A stretch of 64,000 nucleotides of DNA from Nitrincola salilacus (GTDB taxonomy: Bacteria > Pseudomonadota > Gammaproteobacteria > Pseudomonadales > Balneatricaceae), in NCBI RefSeq assembly GCF_046271865.1, contig NZ_CP176580.1, forward strand, positions 1,302,001 to 1,366,000, given 5' to 3'. Positions 17,502 through 26,475 of this stretch are shown one piece after another (the first letter of the stretch is position 1; every line of letters starts with the position of its first letter). Below the pieces are notes generated by a model. It worked only from the letters and a program-made list of their open reading frames with translations. It searched no databases and was not told the DNA's origin. The translations under genes and the position numbers were made by a program.

Positions 17502-18809
17502 ATGGCTTGTTGTCATCATTATGCTCATACTGAGGGCGGCGATGCTGTCTTCTCGGTTGATATCTCTGCAATAACCTTTGGCCCCGGAGCACTTGCAGAA
17601 GCCGGTGACCATGCTCGCCAGCTTGGCCTCAAGCGTATTGCTTTGTTCACAGATCAGCGTCTGGCTAAGCTCGAACATGTCTCTATCGTGCATCGTTCGC
17701 TGTTGGCGGCAGGGCTGGATGTGGTGATCTATGATGAAGTGGCAGTGGAGCCTTCTGATGCCTCCTTCCTGAAGGCAGCTCAGTTTGCCCGTGAAGGGCA
17801 GTTTGACGGTTATCTCTCGATTGGTGGCGGTTCTGTTATCGATACCGCCAAGGCAGCCAACCTCTATGCGACCTATCCGGCTGAACTGGCTGCTTATGTT
17901 AATGCACCGCTCGGTGAAGGCAGGCCTGTGCCTGGTCCGCTCAAGCCGCATATCGCTTGTCCTACCACCAGTGGAACCGGAGCAGAGTGTACCGGTATCT
18001 CGGTTTTTGACTGGGTGGAGAAGGGCGTTAAAACCGGTATTGCATCACGCTATCTTCGCCCAACCCTTGCACTGATCGATCCGACGACCACCTATACACT
18101 GCCCCGGGCAGTTGTTGCGGCATCAGGTTTTGATGTGTTGTCGCATGCGTTGGAAAGTTATACGGCGCTCCCGCACACGCAGCGTGCAAGAGCCGACCGC
18201 CCGACCCTGCGGCCGATGAGCCAGGGCGCCAACCCCTGGAGCGATTTCGGTTGTGAAAAGGCGCTGCAATTGACGGGGCAGTATCTGAAGCGTGCAGTCA
18301 TGGATGCCAGTGATCATGAAGCGCGTGATGGCATGATGTGGGCTGCGACGCTGGCTGGAATTGCCTTTGGTAATGCAGGCGTGCATCTTCCACATGGCAT
18401 GTCTTACGCAGTGGCGGGTGGCGTGCGTGACTTCCGAGCACCAGGTTATCCTCAGGATGAACCGATGGTACCGCATGGAATGTCGGTGATCGTCAATGCG
18501 CCGGCCGTGTTCCGCTTTACTGCTGATGCCTGTCCTGAACGCCATCTGCATGCAGCCGGATGGCTGGGAGCGGATATTCAGGGTGCAGTGTTGGACGATG
18601 CCGGTGAGCGTGTTGCGAGCCGGTTGATCGAGCTGATGCAGTTCTGTGAGATTCCCAATGGAGTGGGTGGTGTCGGTTATCACGAAGGTGATATCGACAC
18701 CCTCGCTGCCGGTGCCTGGGCACAGCAGCGCTTGATTAAGAATGCACCCAAGGCAGTGGAAGAGCAGCACCTGGCACAGCTGTTCGCAGGCGCGATGCGT
18801 TACTGGTGA
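17502..18809 (+). CDS. Iron-containing dehydrogenase, hydroxyacid-oxoacid transhydrogenase-like
   Basis: The 435-residue protein is an iron-dependent type III alcohol dehydrogenase. It carries the nucleotide loop SIGGGSVIDTAKAANLYA, PTTSGTGAECTG, and metal-binding positions in SGFDVLSHALESY and GNAGVHLPHGMSY. It resembles human ADHFE1/HOT along its length, including the insert with PLKPHIACPTTSGTG and the late VPHGMSVIVNAPAVFRFTA. HOT converts 4-hydroxybutyrate plus 2-oxoglutarate to succinic semialdehyde plus D-2-hydroxyglutarate with bound NAD. The start is set by AGGAG 8 bp before the ATG. HOT activity is inferred from family resemblance. Confidence 0.85.
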   Translation: MACCHHYAHTEGGDAVFSVDISAITFGPGALAEAGDHARQLGLKRIALFTDQRLAKLEHVSIVHRSLLAAGLDVVIYDEVAVEPSDASFLKAAQFAREGQFDGYLSIGGGSVIDTAKAANLYATYPAELAAYVNAPLGEGRPVPGPLKPHIACPTTSGTGAECTGISVFDWVEKGVKTGIASRYLRPTLALIDPTTTYTLPRAVVAASGFDVLSHALESYTALPHTQRARADRPTLRPMSQGANPWSDFGCEKALQLTGQYLKRAVMDASDHEARDGMMWAATLAGIAFGNAGVHLPHGMSYAVAGGVRDFRAPGYPQDEPMVPHGMSVIVNAPAVFRFTADACPERHLHAAGWLGADIQGAVLDDAGERVASRLIELMQFCEIPNGVGGVGYHEGDIDTLAAGAWAQQRLIKNAPKAVEEQHLAQLFAGAMRYW

Positions 18810-18862
18810 GAACGTCGCGCATGTGAACCGACCTGTGCCGAGTGGCTACTCTGCTGTTTGCC

Positions 18863-19501
18863 TCAGTAAGCTACAGCGAAGCGGCTGTTGGCGTGCTGAG
18901 GATTCTCCAGTTCATCCAGCATGGCGATGGCATAATCCTGTACGGAGATGCGGCTGTTACCTTCGGCATCGGTCAACAGTGTGTCGGTGCTGAGGCGGAA
19001 CTGTGCGGTGCGCTCGCCCGGAAAAATCTCGGCAGCGGGTGACAGCATGGTCCAGGTCTGAGCTGTCTGAGCACGAAGTTGCTTCAGTGCAGTTCTGGCG
19101 CCCTCGGCCGTTGGCTTATACATGGCCGGAAACTCGGCTGTATCGATCAGCAATTGTCCAGGAGCAATCTCCAGAGAACCTGCGCCGCCGACAATCAACA
19201 GACGCGGTACGCCAGCGGATTGCGTTGCAGACAAGGTAGATTCAAAACCTTTCAGGTAGTAGTCATACACATCCTCCTGGGCATGGCCACTGAAGGCGCT
19301 CAGTACAACGTCGACCCCTTTCAACTGTTCAGCCAGCGCTGCGGTATTCATCACGTCAGATTTTTCAACTGTCAGATTATCGCGGCTGGCTACCCGCTCT
19401 GGACGTGTGACCAGAGCTTTCACCTGATGACCACGTGTCAGTGCTTCTTCCAGCAGGGATGAGCCGATAAAACCGCTGGCGCCGATCAGTGCAATATTCA
19501 T
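18863..19501 (-). CDS. NAD(P)-binding Rossmann protein, NmrA/SDR-like
   Basis: The product is about 212 residues and starts with the dinucleotide loop MNIALIGASGFIGSSLLEEA. It continues with the NmrA/atypical-SDR pattern GVDVVLSAFSG and RLLIVGGAGSLEI. Proteins of this kind act as NAD(P)-dependent reductases or redox sensors; the substrate is unknown. The ATG at 19501, after GGAAAG, was chosen; an upstream in-frame start would add 15 residues. It is divergent from the LysR gene at 19616, its likely regulator. Confidence 0.85.
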   Translation of the reverse strand: MNIALIGASGFIGSSLLEEALTRGHQVKALVTRPERVASRDNLTVEKSDVMNTAALAEQLKGVDVVLSAFSGHAQEDVYDYYLKGFESTLSATQSAGVPRLLIVGGAGSLEIAPGQLLIDTAEFPAMYKPTAEGARTALKQLRAQTAQTWTMLSPAAEIFPGERTAQFRLSTDTLLTDAEGNSRISVQDYAIAMLDELENPQHANSRFAVAY

Positions 19502-19615
19502 ATTTCTTTCCTCATGTGTGTTTGCGATGGCGCTATTGTCATCCACTCTATTGATTTTAAAAATACACCTATTGATAATTTACTGTTATTTAAATGATAA
19601 CAATGGGGGCGTGCC

Positions 19616-20521
19616 ATGGCGGTTAAGGAAGGGCTTGATCTCAACACACTGCCGGTCTTTCTGGCTCTGGTAGAGGCGGGAGGTTTTACAGCTGCCGCGG
19701 ATCGTCTGGGCTGCACCAAAACCCGGGTCAGCCTGCAGATTCGTAAGCTCGAAACTCATCTGGGTGTCGCGTTGTTTCATCGCACAACGCGCAAGGTGCA
19801 TCTGACAGAGGCGGGAGAAGTATTTTATCGCGAGTGTCAGCCGCTGTTGGATGGTATTCAGGGCGCCTTGTCAGCTGTCGAAGCAGACGATCATCAGCTT
19901 CAAGGGGAGTTGCGCCTAACGGCACCGGAGGATTATGCGGCTCAGGTGCTCGGCCAAGCGCTGGTCGAGTTCGGCAAGCGTCATCCGGAATTGAGAATAG
20001 AGCTGCGCAGTGGTGATCGTGTCAGTGATATGGTGCAGGAGGGGATTGATCTCGCGTTCAGGCTGGGCTGGCTGAAGGACTCCACACTGCGTTCAGCAAA
20101 GCTGGCGAGCTTTGAGCAGTTTCTGATGGCATCACCCGAGTACCTCAAAATGCACGGCACACCGGAGCATCCTGCAGAGCTTGCCGAACATGCCTGGGTG
20201 ATATTCACCCCCCTCACATCGCCACTGACCTGGACATTCAAAAGAGGGGATGAACTGTGCAAAGTGCAGATGCAGGCGCGCTTCAAATCAAACTCCACTG
20301 CCAGTCTGCGTGCATTGCTTGAAGCCGGAGCCGGGATTTCGGTGATGGCCGATATCACCGCTGAAGAAGATATGCGCACTGGGCGGCTGGTGCGCATTCT
20401 CAAAGACTGGTCGCTACCGGAGGGTGGGGTACATGCGGTCTATCCACCGGGGCGCCATGTGCCGAGCAAGGTTCGAGCGTTTATGGCATTTTTTCGCAGC
20501 TACCTGCAAGCCAAGTGCTGA
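19616..20521 (+). CDS. LysR-family transcriptional regulator
   Basis: This is a 301-residue LysR-type regulator. The winged helix is at residues 8-65 (LPVFLALVEAGGFTAAADRLG, then TRVSLQIRKLE) and an effector-binding domain follows. Its layout matches the group whose members often lie divergent from the oxidoreductase gene they control, as here with the NmrA-like gene (115 bp between starts). The shared intergenic DNA is AT-rich and is the likely operator region. Confidence 0.92.
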   Translation: MAVKEGLDLNTLPVFLALVEAGGFTAAADRLGCTKTRVSLQIRKLETHLGVALFHRTTRKVHLTEAGEVFYRECQPLLDGIQGALSAVEADDHQLQGELRLTAPEDYAAQVLGQALVEFGKRHPELRIELRSGDRVSDMVQEGIDLAFRLGWLKDSTLRSAKLASFEQFLMASPEYLKMHGTPEHPAELAEHAWVIFTPLTSPLTWTFKRGDELCKVQMQARFKSNSTASLRALLEAGAGISVMADITAEEDMRTGRLVRILKDWSLPEGGVHAVYPPGRHVPSKVRAFMAFFRSYLQAKC

Positions 20522-20619
20522 TTCGAAGTTATATGGGCATTTAACTGTGAATGCCAGATAGGGTGTGTTAAAAGTTTTATGAGCTTATAAACCATCTCGT
20601 AGATACAGGATAACGTTTT

Positions 20620-22611
20620 ATGAAGCCCGTCTTAATGATCCGTCAGCAAATCACGCTAGGGTTGGCCATCATACTGGTATTGGCTCTACTCGTTATCCTT
20701 GCGGTTGTGGAGATGAAGGTCAAACCTGATCTTATCATCGAGCGGCAACAGCAGATCACGGTCAATCAGGCGGGGCTCTCCGACCTGTTGAGCGCCAATC
20801 TGGATCAGATCGAGCTTCTTACCAGTACCCTTGCGCTTGCCACGACACAGCTCCCGAAAGAGGAAGAGCTGTTCAAGCAGATTTTTCCCTCAATTATCGA
20901 TAATCATGGAGACTCTGCTATTGCAGGGGGCGGTATCTGGCCGGAGCCGAATGCTTTTACCCAAGGGGTAGAGCGCCGAAGTTTCTTCTGGGGACGCTCA
21001 AGCAGCGGTATCGAGTATCTAGATGACTATAATGACCCAAGTGGTTCTGGTTATCACAATGAAGGCTGGTATCAAGTCGGTCGTAATGCATCCGTAGATC
21101 GCTGCAGTTGGTCAGAAGCTTATATTGATCCTTTCACCAAGATTCCAATGGTGACCTGTACTATCCCCATCCGTGAAAGCGGCCGGTTTGCGGGAGTTGC
21201 CACAGTAGATATGATGCTCGATGGCATCACTGAGGTATTGGAGCGACATGGTCGTGAGAATGGTGGTTATGTGTTTGCGATCGACTCAACAGGGCAGATG
21301 ATCAGCTTTCCACAATCGGCGGCACAGATAGTGAAGTCAGATGATTCCCTGATGACAGCCGATGAACTGGCACGCCAGACAACATGGCTCAGTGAGGCAC
21401 TGAATGCCGCCGGCAATCTGCAGGATACCCAACTACTCGAACTCAAAGATGATGCCATACTTGGTGAAGCGGCTTATGTTGATCTGATCAAGCATCCTCA
21501 AACGGGTTGGACAATAGGCCTGATTGTACCCAAAGGCAAGATGACAGAAGTTGCTCAGAGCATGGGGCTATTTTTGATGCTGGCAATAGGTGCGCTATTG
21601 CTGGTGGTCGGCATCATTGCTGCGCTCTTCTTTCGTAATCTGCTGGCTAAAATCCAGCAAACCACGTCCCAGATTCAGGAACTTGTTGACGGGGGTACTG
21701 CTCAGGCGCTTGAAACCGGCACCATGAACGAGATGGGCGAGTTGCGACAGGCTGTGAATGCATATGGTGGGAAGCTTAAAACACTGCTTGAAAAGATTCA
21801 TGATGAATCGAACAATCTTGTCAGAGATGCGGATCGACTCAACAGCTTCAGTAATGAGTTCCTGAAAAAAGCCAATAGCCTGAGTGACGAAAACCACACG
21901 CTTGCAGCAGCTACAGAGGAACTTGGTGCAACATCTCAAGATGTGGCCATGTATGCCAATGAAACCAGGACTACGGTTGAACGTATTCATCAGGATGTGC
22001 TCACCAGTGGAAAAGAGATGACTCAGGTCATCGCCACCATGCGGACCCTGGCTGAAGCGATCACCCATGCGCAGAAAAATATTATCAAACTGGATGAAGA
22101 CAGCCGTCAGGCAAATGGCATGCTGAGTGTGATCCGTGCCATAGCGGAGCAGACCAACCTACTCGCATTGAATGCGGCCATCGAAGCAGCTCGTGCTGGT
22201 GACAGTGGCCGAGGCTTTGCAGTTGTTGCTGACGAGGTGCGTAACCTGGCTGCCAAGAGTGAAAGCTCAGCGGTTGAGATTGAGCAGGTGCTGGGTCGTT
22301 TGCAGGTCGGGTCGAAAGACTCTGTTGCAGCCATGGAGTTAGGGCAGAATGAGACAGAGCGTGCAGTCAGCTCAACAGAAACAACAGCAGAACATCTGCA
22401 ACAGGTAGTTGATGCCTTTTCGCAGATCACGGATCAGGCAACACAGATATCAGTGGCTGCCCGCGAACAGCAAAAGGTTTCGCATGACCTGAGCCAGTTT
22501 GTTGCACGCCTGCAGGCGTTGACCAGCAGTAATGCTGATGATTCGAATCACTTGAGCCGCATGAGTGAAGAGATTGATGCCATTGCCAAGCGGCTTAATT
22601 CAATGAAGTAG
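20620..22611 (+). CDS. Methyl-accepting chemotaxis protein with Cache sensor
   Basis: The 663-residue transmembrane chemoreceptor has a first helix at about 10-30. A large periplasmic dCache-type domain spans about 35-300, with GGGIWPEPNAF and YVFAIDSTGQMISFP. A second helix at about 313-335 leads into a HAMP-like region and a cytoplasmic signalling domain with the conserved hairpin tip EQTNLLALNAAIEAARAG near residue 510. It would pass signals to CheA/CheW. The ligand is unknown; dCache receptors often bind amino acids or organic acids. No che genes are nearby. Confidence 0.93.
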   Translation: MKPVLMIRQQITLGLAIILVLALLVILAVVEMKVKPDLIIERQQQITVNQAGLSDLLSANLDQIELLTSTLALATTQLPKEEELFKQIFPSIIDNHGDSAIAGGGIWPEPNAFTQGVERRSFFWGRSSSGIEYLDDYNDPSGSGYHNEGWYQVGRNASVDRCSWSEAYIDPFTKIPMVTCTIPIRESGRFAGVATVDMMLDGITEVLERHGRENGGYVFAIDSTGQMISFPQSAAQIVKSDDSLMTADELARQTTWLSEALNAAGNLQDTQLLELKDDAILGEAAYVDLIKHPQTGWTIGLIVPKGKMTEVAQSMGLFLMLAIGALLLVVGIIAALFFRNLLAKIQQTTSQIQELVDGGTAQALETGTMNEMGELRQAVNAYGGKLKTLLEKIHDESNNLVRDADRLNSFSNEFLKKANSLSDENHTLAAATEELGATSQDVAMYANETRTTVERIHQDVLTSGKEMTQVIATMRTLAEAITHAQKNIIKLDEDSRQANGMLSVIRAIAEQTNLLALNAAIEAARAGDSGRGFAVVADEVRNLAAKSESSAVEIEQVLGRLQVGSKDSVAAMELGQNETERAVSSTETTAEHLQQVVDAFSQITDQATQISVAAREQQKVSHDLSQFVARLQALTSSNADDSNHLSRMSEEIDAIAKRLNSMK

Positions 22612-22782
22612 GGTATGCCCTCACTCGAAAGCATGTAGTGTCTATAGAAGATCCATGGATGGATTTATGCTGAACCTTGAGGGCTGATCTAACGCCCTTG
22701 ATCCTATCAATAAAAGGCAGTAGTCTTTGCGCAAACAGGGGCTGGATTGCCCTAAAGGATGATTTTTAATAAGGATATTGAC

Positions 22783-23847
22783 ATGCCAACCGTCTATTTC
22801 AATTCCCATTCCTGCCACATTTCTGATCTGATAGAAGCTGACGAAGAGCTGCTCACAGAGTTTTCCCGAGTGAATAGCATAGGGGCAAATGGCCGCGTCT
22901 ATGAAGGCCAAGCTTTTACACTGGATATAGCTGAGCCTTATGCACCGTCGATTATTCGTACGCTTAATCAACAGGCCATTCATGAACGTGGTTGGCTTAT
23001 GCAAGCCGTGTCAGCTGAAGGTGAAGCATTACACCGAGAAGCTGAGTTCTGGGAAAAGTACCTGACTGAAGAGGAACTCAACGGAGTACTCAGCCTGATA
23101 GGTGCATCAGGCCCTGCCTTCCAGGCTAAATATCAAAATCTTTCTAAGTTCCACAAAGCCTTGGTGAACTATGAAAACGCTCTCATCGCTGTTCAAAAGC
23201 CTGCCGCGGCCGGTATGCCGGGCGCTGGCGCCAGGGATGCCATCGCACGACGTAATGCGATTCAAGCCTACGATGTATTGATCAGCGAACACAGAACGGC
23301 AATGACACAACTATCACCAGTTGTCATGCGCACTAAGAACCGTGGCGGAGCAATCAATAATGCCAATCGAGGCATCACTCTGGCCAGTCGCAGTCGTGGT
23401 CGCCTTAAACCTGACTCACGCATTTTTGTATCCGACTTGTTCCAGGCTAACCTGCTGAAAAAATTCTCGCAGTTTATGTCGAAAGCAGCCACTCCTTTGT
23501 CTTTGGCTGCTGATGCTTCTATCAGAGCTGGAAAGATAAGAAGCGTGAGTAATGCTGATGGAAACTGGCATCGTGAAAGTGTAAAGCAAGTAGGAGGATT
23601 TATAGTAGGTGCCATAGTGGGTAGTGGTTCAACTATTGCAGCACTTACAGCTTTTGGTGGTGCGGGAAAAATGATGGCCTTAGCGGCAGTTGGAGGTCCT
23701 ATAAGCTGGGCAATCATTGGCTGTATTGTGGTTGTTGTAGCGGCAGCAGGCTATATCGGAGCCACGAAAGGAGGAAAAGTTGGTGAAAATTCGGGTGAAT
23801 GGATATATGACAAAATTGCTTATTCGGAAATATTTTCAGGCATTTAA
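22783..23847 (+). CDS. Candidate pore-forming toxin/effector with C-terminal glycine-rich membrane region
   Basis: The family is not recognised with certainty. The product is about 354 residues. Residues 1-50 resemble a LysM-type or effector N-terminal module (LTEFSRVNSIGANGRVYEGQ). The middle is helical and soluble. The last 90 residues hold glycine-zipper hydrophobic helices (GGFIVGAIVGSGST, AVGGPISWAIIG, CIVVVVAAAGYIGA) near the end, as in colicin-like or T6SS membrane-disrupting effectors. No signal peptide is seen. A small multi-helix membrane protein follows after 23 bp on more AT-rich DNA, the expected place for an immunity protein. An antibacterial role is inferred; no VgrG, PAAR or secretion gene is in the window. 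Confidence 0.55.
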   Translation: MPTVYFNSHSCHISDLIEADEELLTEFSRVNSIGANGRVYEGQAFTLDIAEPYAPSIIRTLNQQAIHERGWLMQAVSAEGEALHREAEFWEKYLTEEELNGVLSLIGASGPAFQAKYQNLSKFHKALVNYENALIAVQKPAAAGMPGAGARDAIARRNAIQAYDVLISEHRTAMTQLSPVVMRTKNRGGAINNANRGITLASRSRGRLKPDSRIFVSDLFQANLLKKFSQFMSKAATPLSLAADASIRAGKIRSVSNADGNWHRESVKQVGGFIVGAIVGSGSTIAALTAFGGAGKMMALAAVGGPISWAIIGCIVVVVAAAGYIGATKGGKVGENSGEWIYDKIAYSEIFSGI

Positions 23848-23870
23848 TATATGCACTAATTAAATTATAT

Positions 23871-24293
23871 ATGAGTGATTATTTTGTGAATTTTCCTGAT
23901 TTTGCGCGCACATACTTACCTGAGGACCTTCTTATACCAGTATTTAGTTTCCTACTGATGCTGGGCTTTATCTTCCAACTAGCATCATTTTTTTACTCCG
24001 TTTTACGCATCACTAGAGATATGAAGCGTGATGGTATAGAACCCCCTCCGCTACACTGGTTAAATATTGCAGGATATATGAGTATTTTTTTAGTTTCGCG
24101 TAGGAAGATCGAAAAAATGATAAAGACTGAGCGGGATGCCGGAGTTACCAAACATCGATTTGGTTTGATCTGTACAGCGGTTGTTGTGCCCTATATAAAA
24201 CCGATTGATAGATTTTTAACTAGAGGAATGTTTGCTCTTTGTGGTGTGGGCATTCCAGTTGCAATAATTCATTGGTGGCTTTATCCCTATTGA
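23871..24293 (+). CDS. Small membrane protein, candidate immunity protein
   Basis: This is a 140-residue protein of unrecognised family with three likely membrane helices: about 20-45 (PVFSFLLMLGFIFQLASFFY), 63-77 and 115-137. It begins 23 bp after the candidate toxin gene on the same strand and has the same AT-rich composition, unlike the flanking genes. A membrane protein next to a glycine-zipper membrane toxin is the typical arrangement for immunity to pore formers. The role is inferred from this context only. Confidence 0.5.
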   Translation: MSDYFVNFPDFARTYLPEDLLIPVFSFLLMLGFIFQLASFFYSVLRITRDMKRDGIEPPPLHWLNIAGYMSIFLVSRRKIEKMIKTERDAGVTKHRFGLICTAVVVPYIKPIDRFLTRGMFALCGVGIPVAIIHWWLYPY

Positions 24294-24355
24294 ATAGCTT
24301 GTTATTTATGTAAATCTGCATACCGTATCATCCAATTATATTGAATTATCAGATA

Positions 24356-25195
24356 TCAATCCCACCAATAACAACTACCCTCTCTACCCAGTGTGGTAAA
24401 TCGCCACTGCTGGCTTGCTTTGCTGCCAGAGGCGCCAGCACAGACATGGATCGGCAGTAGATGCTCCTCGCGTGGATGGCAGAAGCGGGCACCGGGTGCA
24501 GTCTCCCAGTTGAGAAGTCGTTGCTCACGCTCGGCATCATTGCAGTCCAGCAGTGTTTCAGACAGCCAGCCCTCAAACGCGAGATTCAGATCAACCTCTG
24601 CCTGAGTGCCGGGTTGAAAAAAAGCACGCATGTTATGAAATGAAAATCCGGACCCGATGATCATCACATTTTCCTGACGGAGCTCTTGCAGAAGTTGTCC
24701 CAGTTTCAGGTGAGCGGCGGGGTCCAGTGTTTTCAACAAAGATAACTGGAGGCAGGGAATCTCCGCTTCAGGAAAGAGCATGATGCCAGGTACAAATACA
24801 CCATGATCCAGACCGCGTGTTTCATCAAGATGAGCTGGCACTTCTTGGTCGTTCAGCTTGTCTCTGATTCGGCTGGCAAGTGCAACAGCGCCAGGAACCG
24901 GGTAGGTCACCTGATAGGCCGCATCAGGAAAGCCGTAGTAGTCATAGTAAAGAGATGTCTGTGACGCTGCTGTAATCGTGAATTCATCGGCCTCCCAGTG
25001 AGCACTGATAAACAACAGTGCGGATGGCTTTTCTTCAAGCGCCTTGAGTTTGTTTCTGATCTGCGCATAGGCATCAATCAGGCCGGCATGGCCGGGATCG
25101 TTGAGCAGTGGCAGAGGCCCGCCGCCATGAGAGAGAAAAAGGACTGGCTGTCTGGCGTTGTTTAACATGCTGCTCTCCATCTGTGTGCTATTCAT
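24356..25195 (-). CDS. ygiD: DODA-type extradiol dioxygenase (YgiD-like)
   Basis: The product is about 279 residues and belongs to the class III extradiol ring-cleavage dioxygenase family, DODA subgroup. It has FLSHGGGPLPLL near the start with a metal-binding His, FISAHWEADEFTIT, and the conserved GLDHGVFVPGIMLFPEAEIP and IIGSGFSFHNMRAF segments. Relatives cleave catechols such as DOPA using non-heme metal. The second candidate ATG at 25168 has a better ribosome site (GGAGAG, 6 bp away) and would shorten the protein by 9 residues. It heads a short group with TfoX-N and flavodoxin-fold genes on the same strand. Confidence 0.88.
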   Translation of the reverse strand: MNSTQMESSMLNNARQPVLFLSHGGGPLPLLNDPGHAGLIDAYAQIRNKLKALEEKPSALLFISAHWEADEFTITAASQTSLYYDYYGFPDAAYQVTYPVPGAVALASRIRDKLNDQEVPAHLDETRGLDHGVFVPGIMLFPEAEIPCLQLSLLKTLDPAAHLKLGQLLQELRQENVMIIGSGFSFHNMRAFFQPGTQAEVDLNLAFEGWLSETLLDCNDAEREQRLLNWETAPGARFCHPREEHLLPIHVCAGASGSKASQQWRFTTLGREGSCYWWD

Positions 25196-25210
25196 AATAG
25201 TGCTCTCACA

Positions 25211-25567
25211 TCAGAGCTTCTTTTTTCGCCGAACTGGTTTGCTGCCTGCTTTTGCTCGCAACGCCGCCTGGAATGCGCGCTGCCCCCAGATCGCCGCGAA
25301 TTCACGATCATCCATTATCTCTTCGGGCGCCAGATAGTAAGACATCTTCGTGACCTTTCCGTTCTTTTCATACTCAAATGGCCCTGAACCTTCCACCTCA
25401 AACAGGGGAATGGTTTCAGCATCCGCTTTCAGAAACAAGGTGTCATCTGCCACCAGCGCAAACATCAACCCCTGATGATAGATACCATAGCCGCCAAACA
25501 TCTTGCGCGCCGTGATCGGTCCGAACTGGTCAAACACCTCTTGCAGAAACTCAATGTAGTCGCTCAT
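25211..25567 (-). CDS. TfoX/Sxy N-terminal domain protein
   Basis: This is a 118-residue protein with the TfoX_N domain: MSDYIEFLQEVFDQFGPITA, then RKMFGGYGIYHQGLMFALV, DTLFLKADAETIPLFE and SYYLAPEEIMDD. The domain occurs alone in many proteobacteria. Only the larger Sxy/TfoX proteins with a second domain are known competence regulators, so a competence role should not be assumed. The basic tail (AKAGSKPVRRKKKL) is a notable feature. The start was set at the family N-terminus at 25567. Confidence 0.85.
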   Translation of the reverse strand: MSDYIEFLQEVFDQFGPITARKMFGGYGIYHQGLMFALVADDTLFLKADAETIPLFEVEGSGPFEYEKNGKVTKMSYYLAPEEIMDDREFAAIWGQRAFQAALRAKAGSKPVRRKKKL

Positions 25568-25637
25568 CAACCAGTACCGTTGCTGACTCGAAAAAATGAA
25601 CCAGACCCTTTTTCTGTCGTTCAAAGTCAATTATGGC

Positions 25638-26387
25638 TCAGATCCGCCATCTCATGGGGTGGGATGGCTTCAGTACGCCCGTTTCGTCCCAGTCGTTCCA
25701 GCCGGTGAATGGAATGGTCGGCTCCAAACCCAGTCCCGGAATACGTGATGCCCAGTGGTCCTTGCTGGACTCCAGATAGTTACGGAACGCGTTTTCATCC
25801 TGATAGCGGATGCCTCCTCCCTGAATACCATAGTTTACCTGGGGCGCCAGTACATCATAGCCGATGTAATAGAGAGATGAGTGAATGGGCCACAACCACT
25901 CGACCATATTTCCCGCACGACCGAACGGCATGAAGGCCGCTTCAGGTGAACCGGTAGTGACTGAGCAGATGGCTCGTTTGCCACGGAAGTAGCCACGATC
26001 ATAGCGCTTGCTGCCAGAATAGATCCCGCCGTACACCATTACCCTGTCAAACCATCCTTTCAGCATGGCAGGTTGGGCATGCCACCAGAGTGGAAACTGG
26101 AAGATAACCAGATCTGCCCATTCCAGCCGGGCTATCTCACGACGGACATCCGCCGGAAGTGCACGCTGGTCATAATGCGCCCGTTGCTCAGTCAAGGGGG
26201 CAAAAGAGTGCTCATCTACCCGTTTTGAGTAATGAGAGGGTCGTTCAACCGGGTCGAACTCTTCAGCATACAGGTCATCCAGTTCAACCGAGTGACCGGC
26301 AGCGCGCAGGGTTTCAATAGCAATGTCTGCCAAGCCTCCATTAAATGAGGATCGCTCCGGGTGACATAAAACCAACAGCACATTCAT
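25638..26387 (-). CDS. Flavodoxin-fold NAD(P)H oxidoreductase (NQO1/MdaB-like)
   Basis: The 249-residue protein has the flavodoxin_2 fold: MNVLLVLCHPERSSFNGGLA for FMN/FAD phosphate binding, DLVIFQFPLWWHAQPAMLKGW, then GKRAICSVTTGSPEAAF. This set is typical of two-electron quinone reductases of the NQO1, MdaB and KefF group, which protect against quinones. It is divergent from a LysR gene at 26476, probably its regulator. Nearby DODA and TfoX-N genes share its strand. Confidence 0.88.
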   Translation of the reverse strand: MNVLLVLCHPERSSFNGGLADIAIETLRAAGHSVELDDLYAEEFDPVERPSHYSKRVDEHSFAPLTEQRAHYDQRALPADVRREIARLEWADLVIFQFPLWWHAQPAMLKGWFDRVMVYGGIYSGSKRYDRGYFRGKRAICSVTTGSPEAAFMPFGRAGNMVEWLWPIHSSLYYIGYDVLAPQVNYGIQGGGIRYQDENAFRNYLESSKDHWASRIPGLGLEPTIPFTGWNDWDETGVLKPSHPMRWRI

Positions 26388-26475
26388 TTCTCAACTCCAC
26401 TTTGCATCTTTATGGCAACAGACTAATCTGTTCATTTAGAAACATACATTCCAAAAAAATGAGAGTTTTGTTTGC

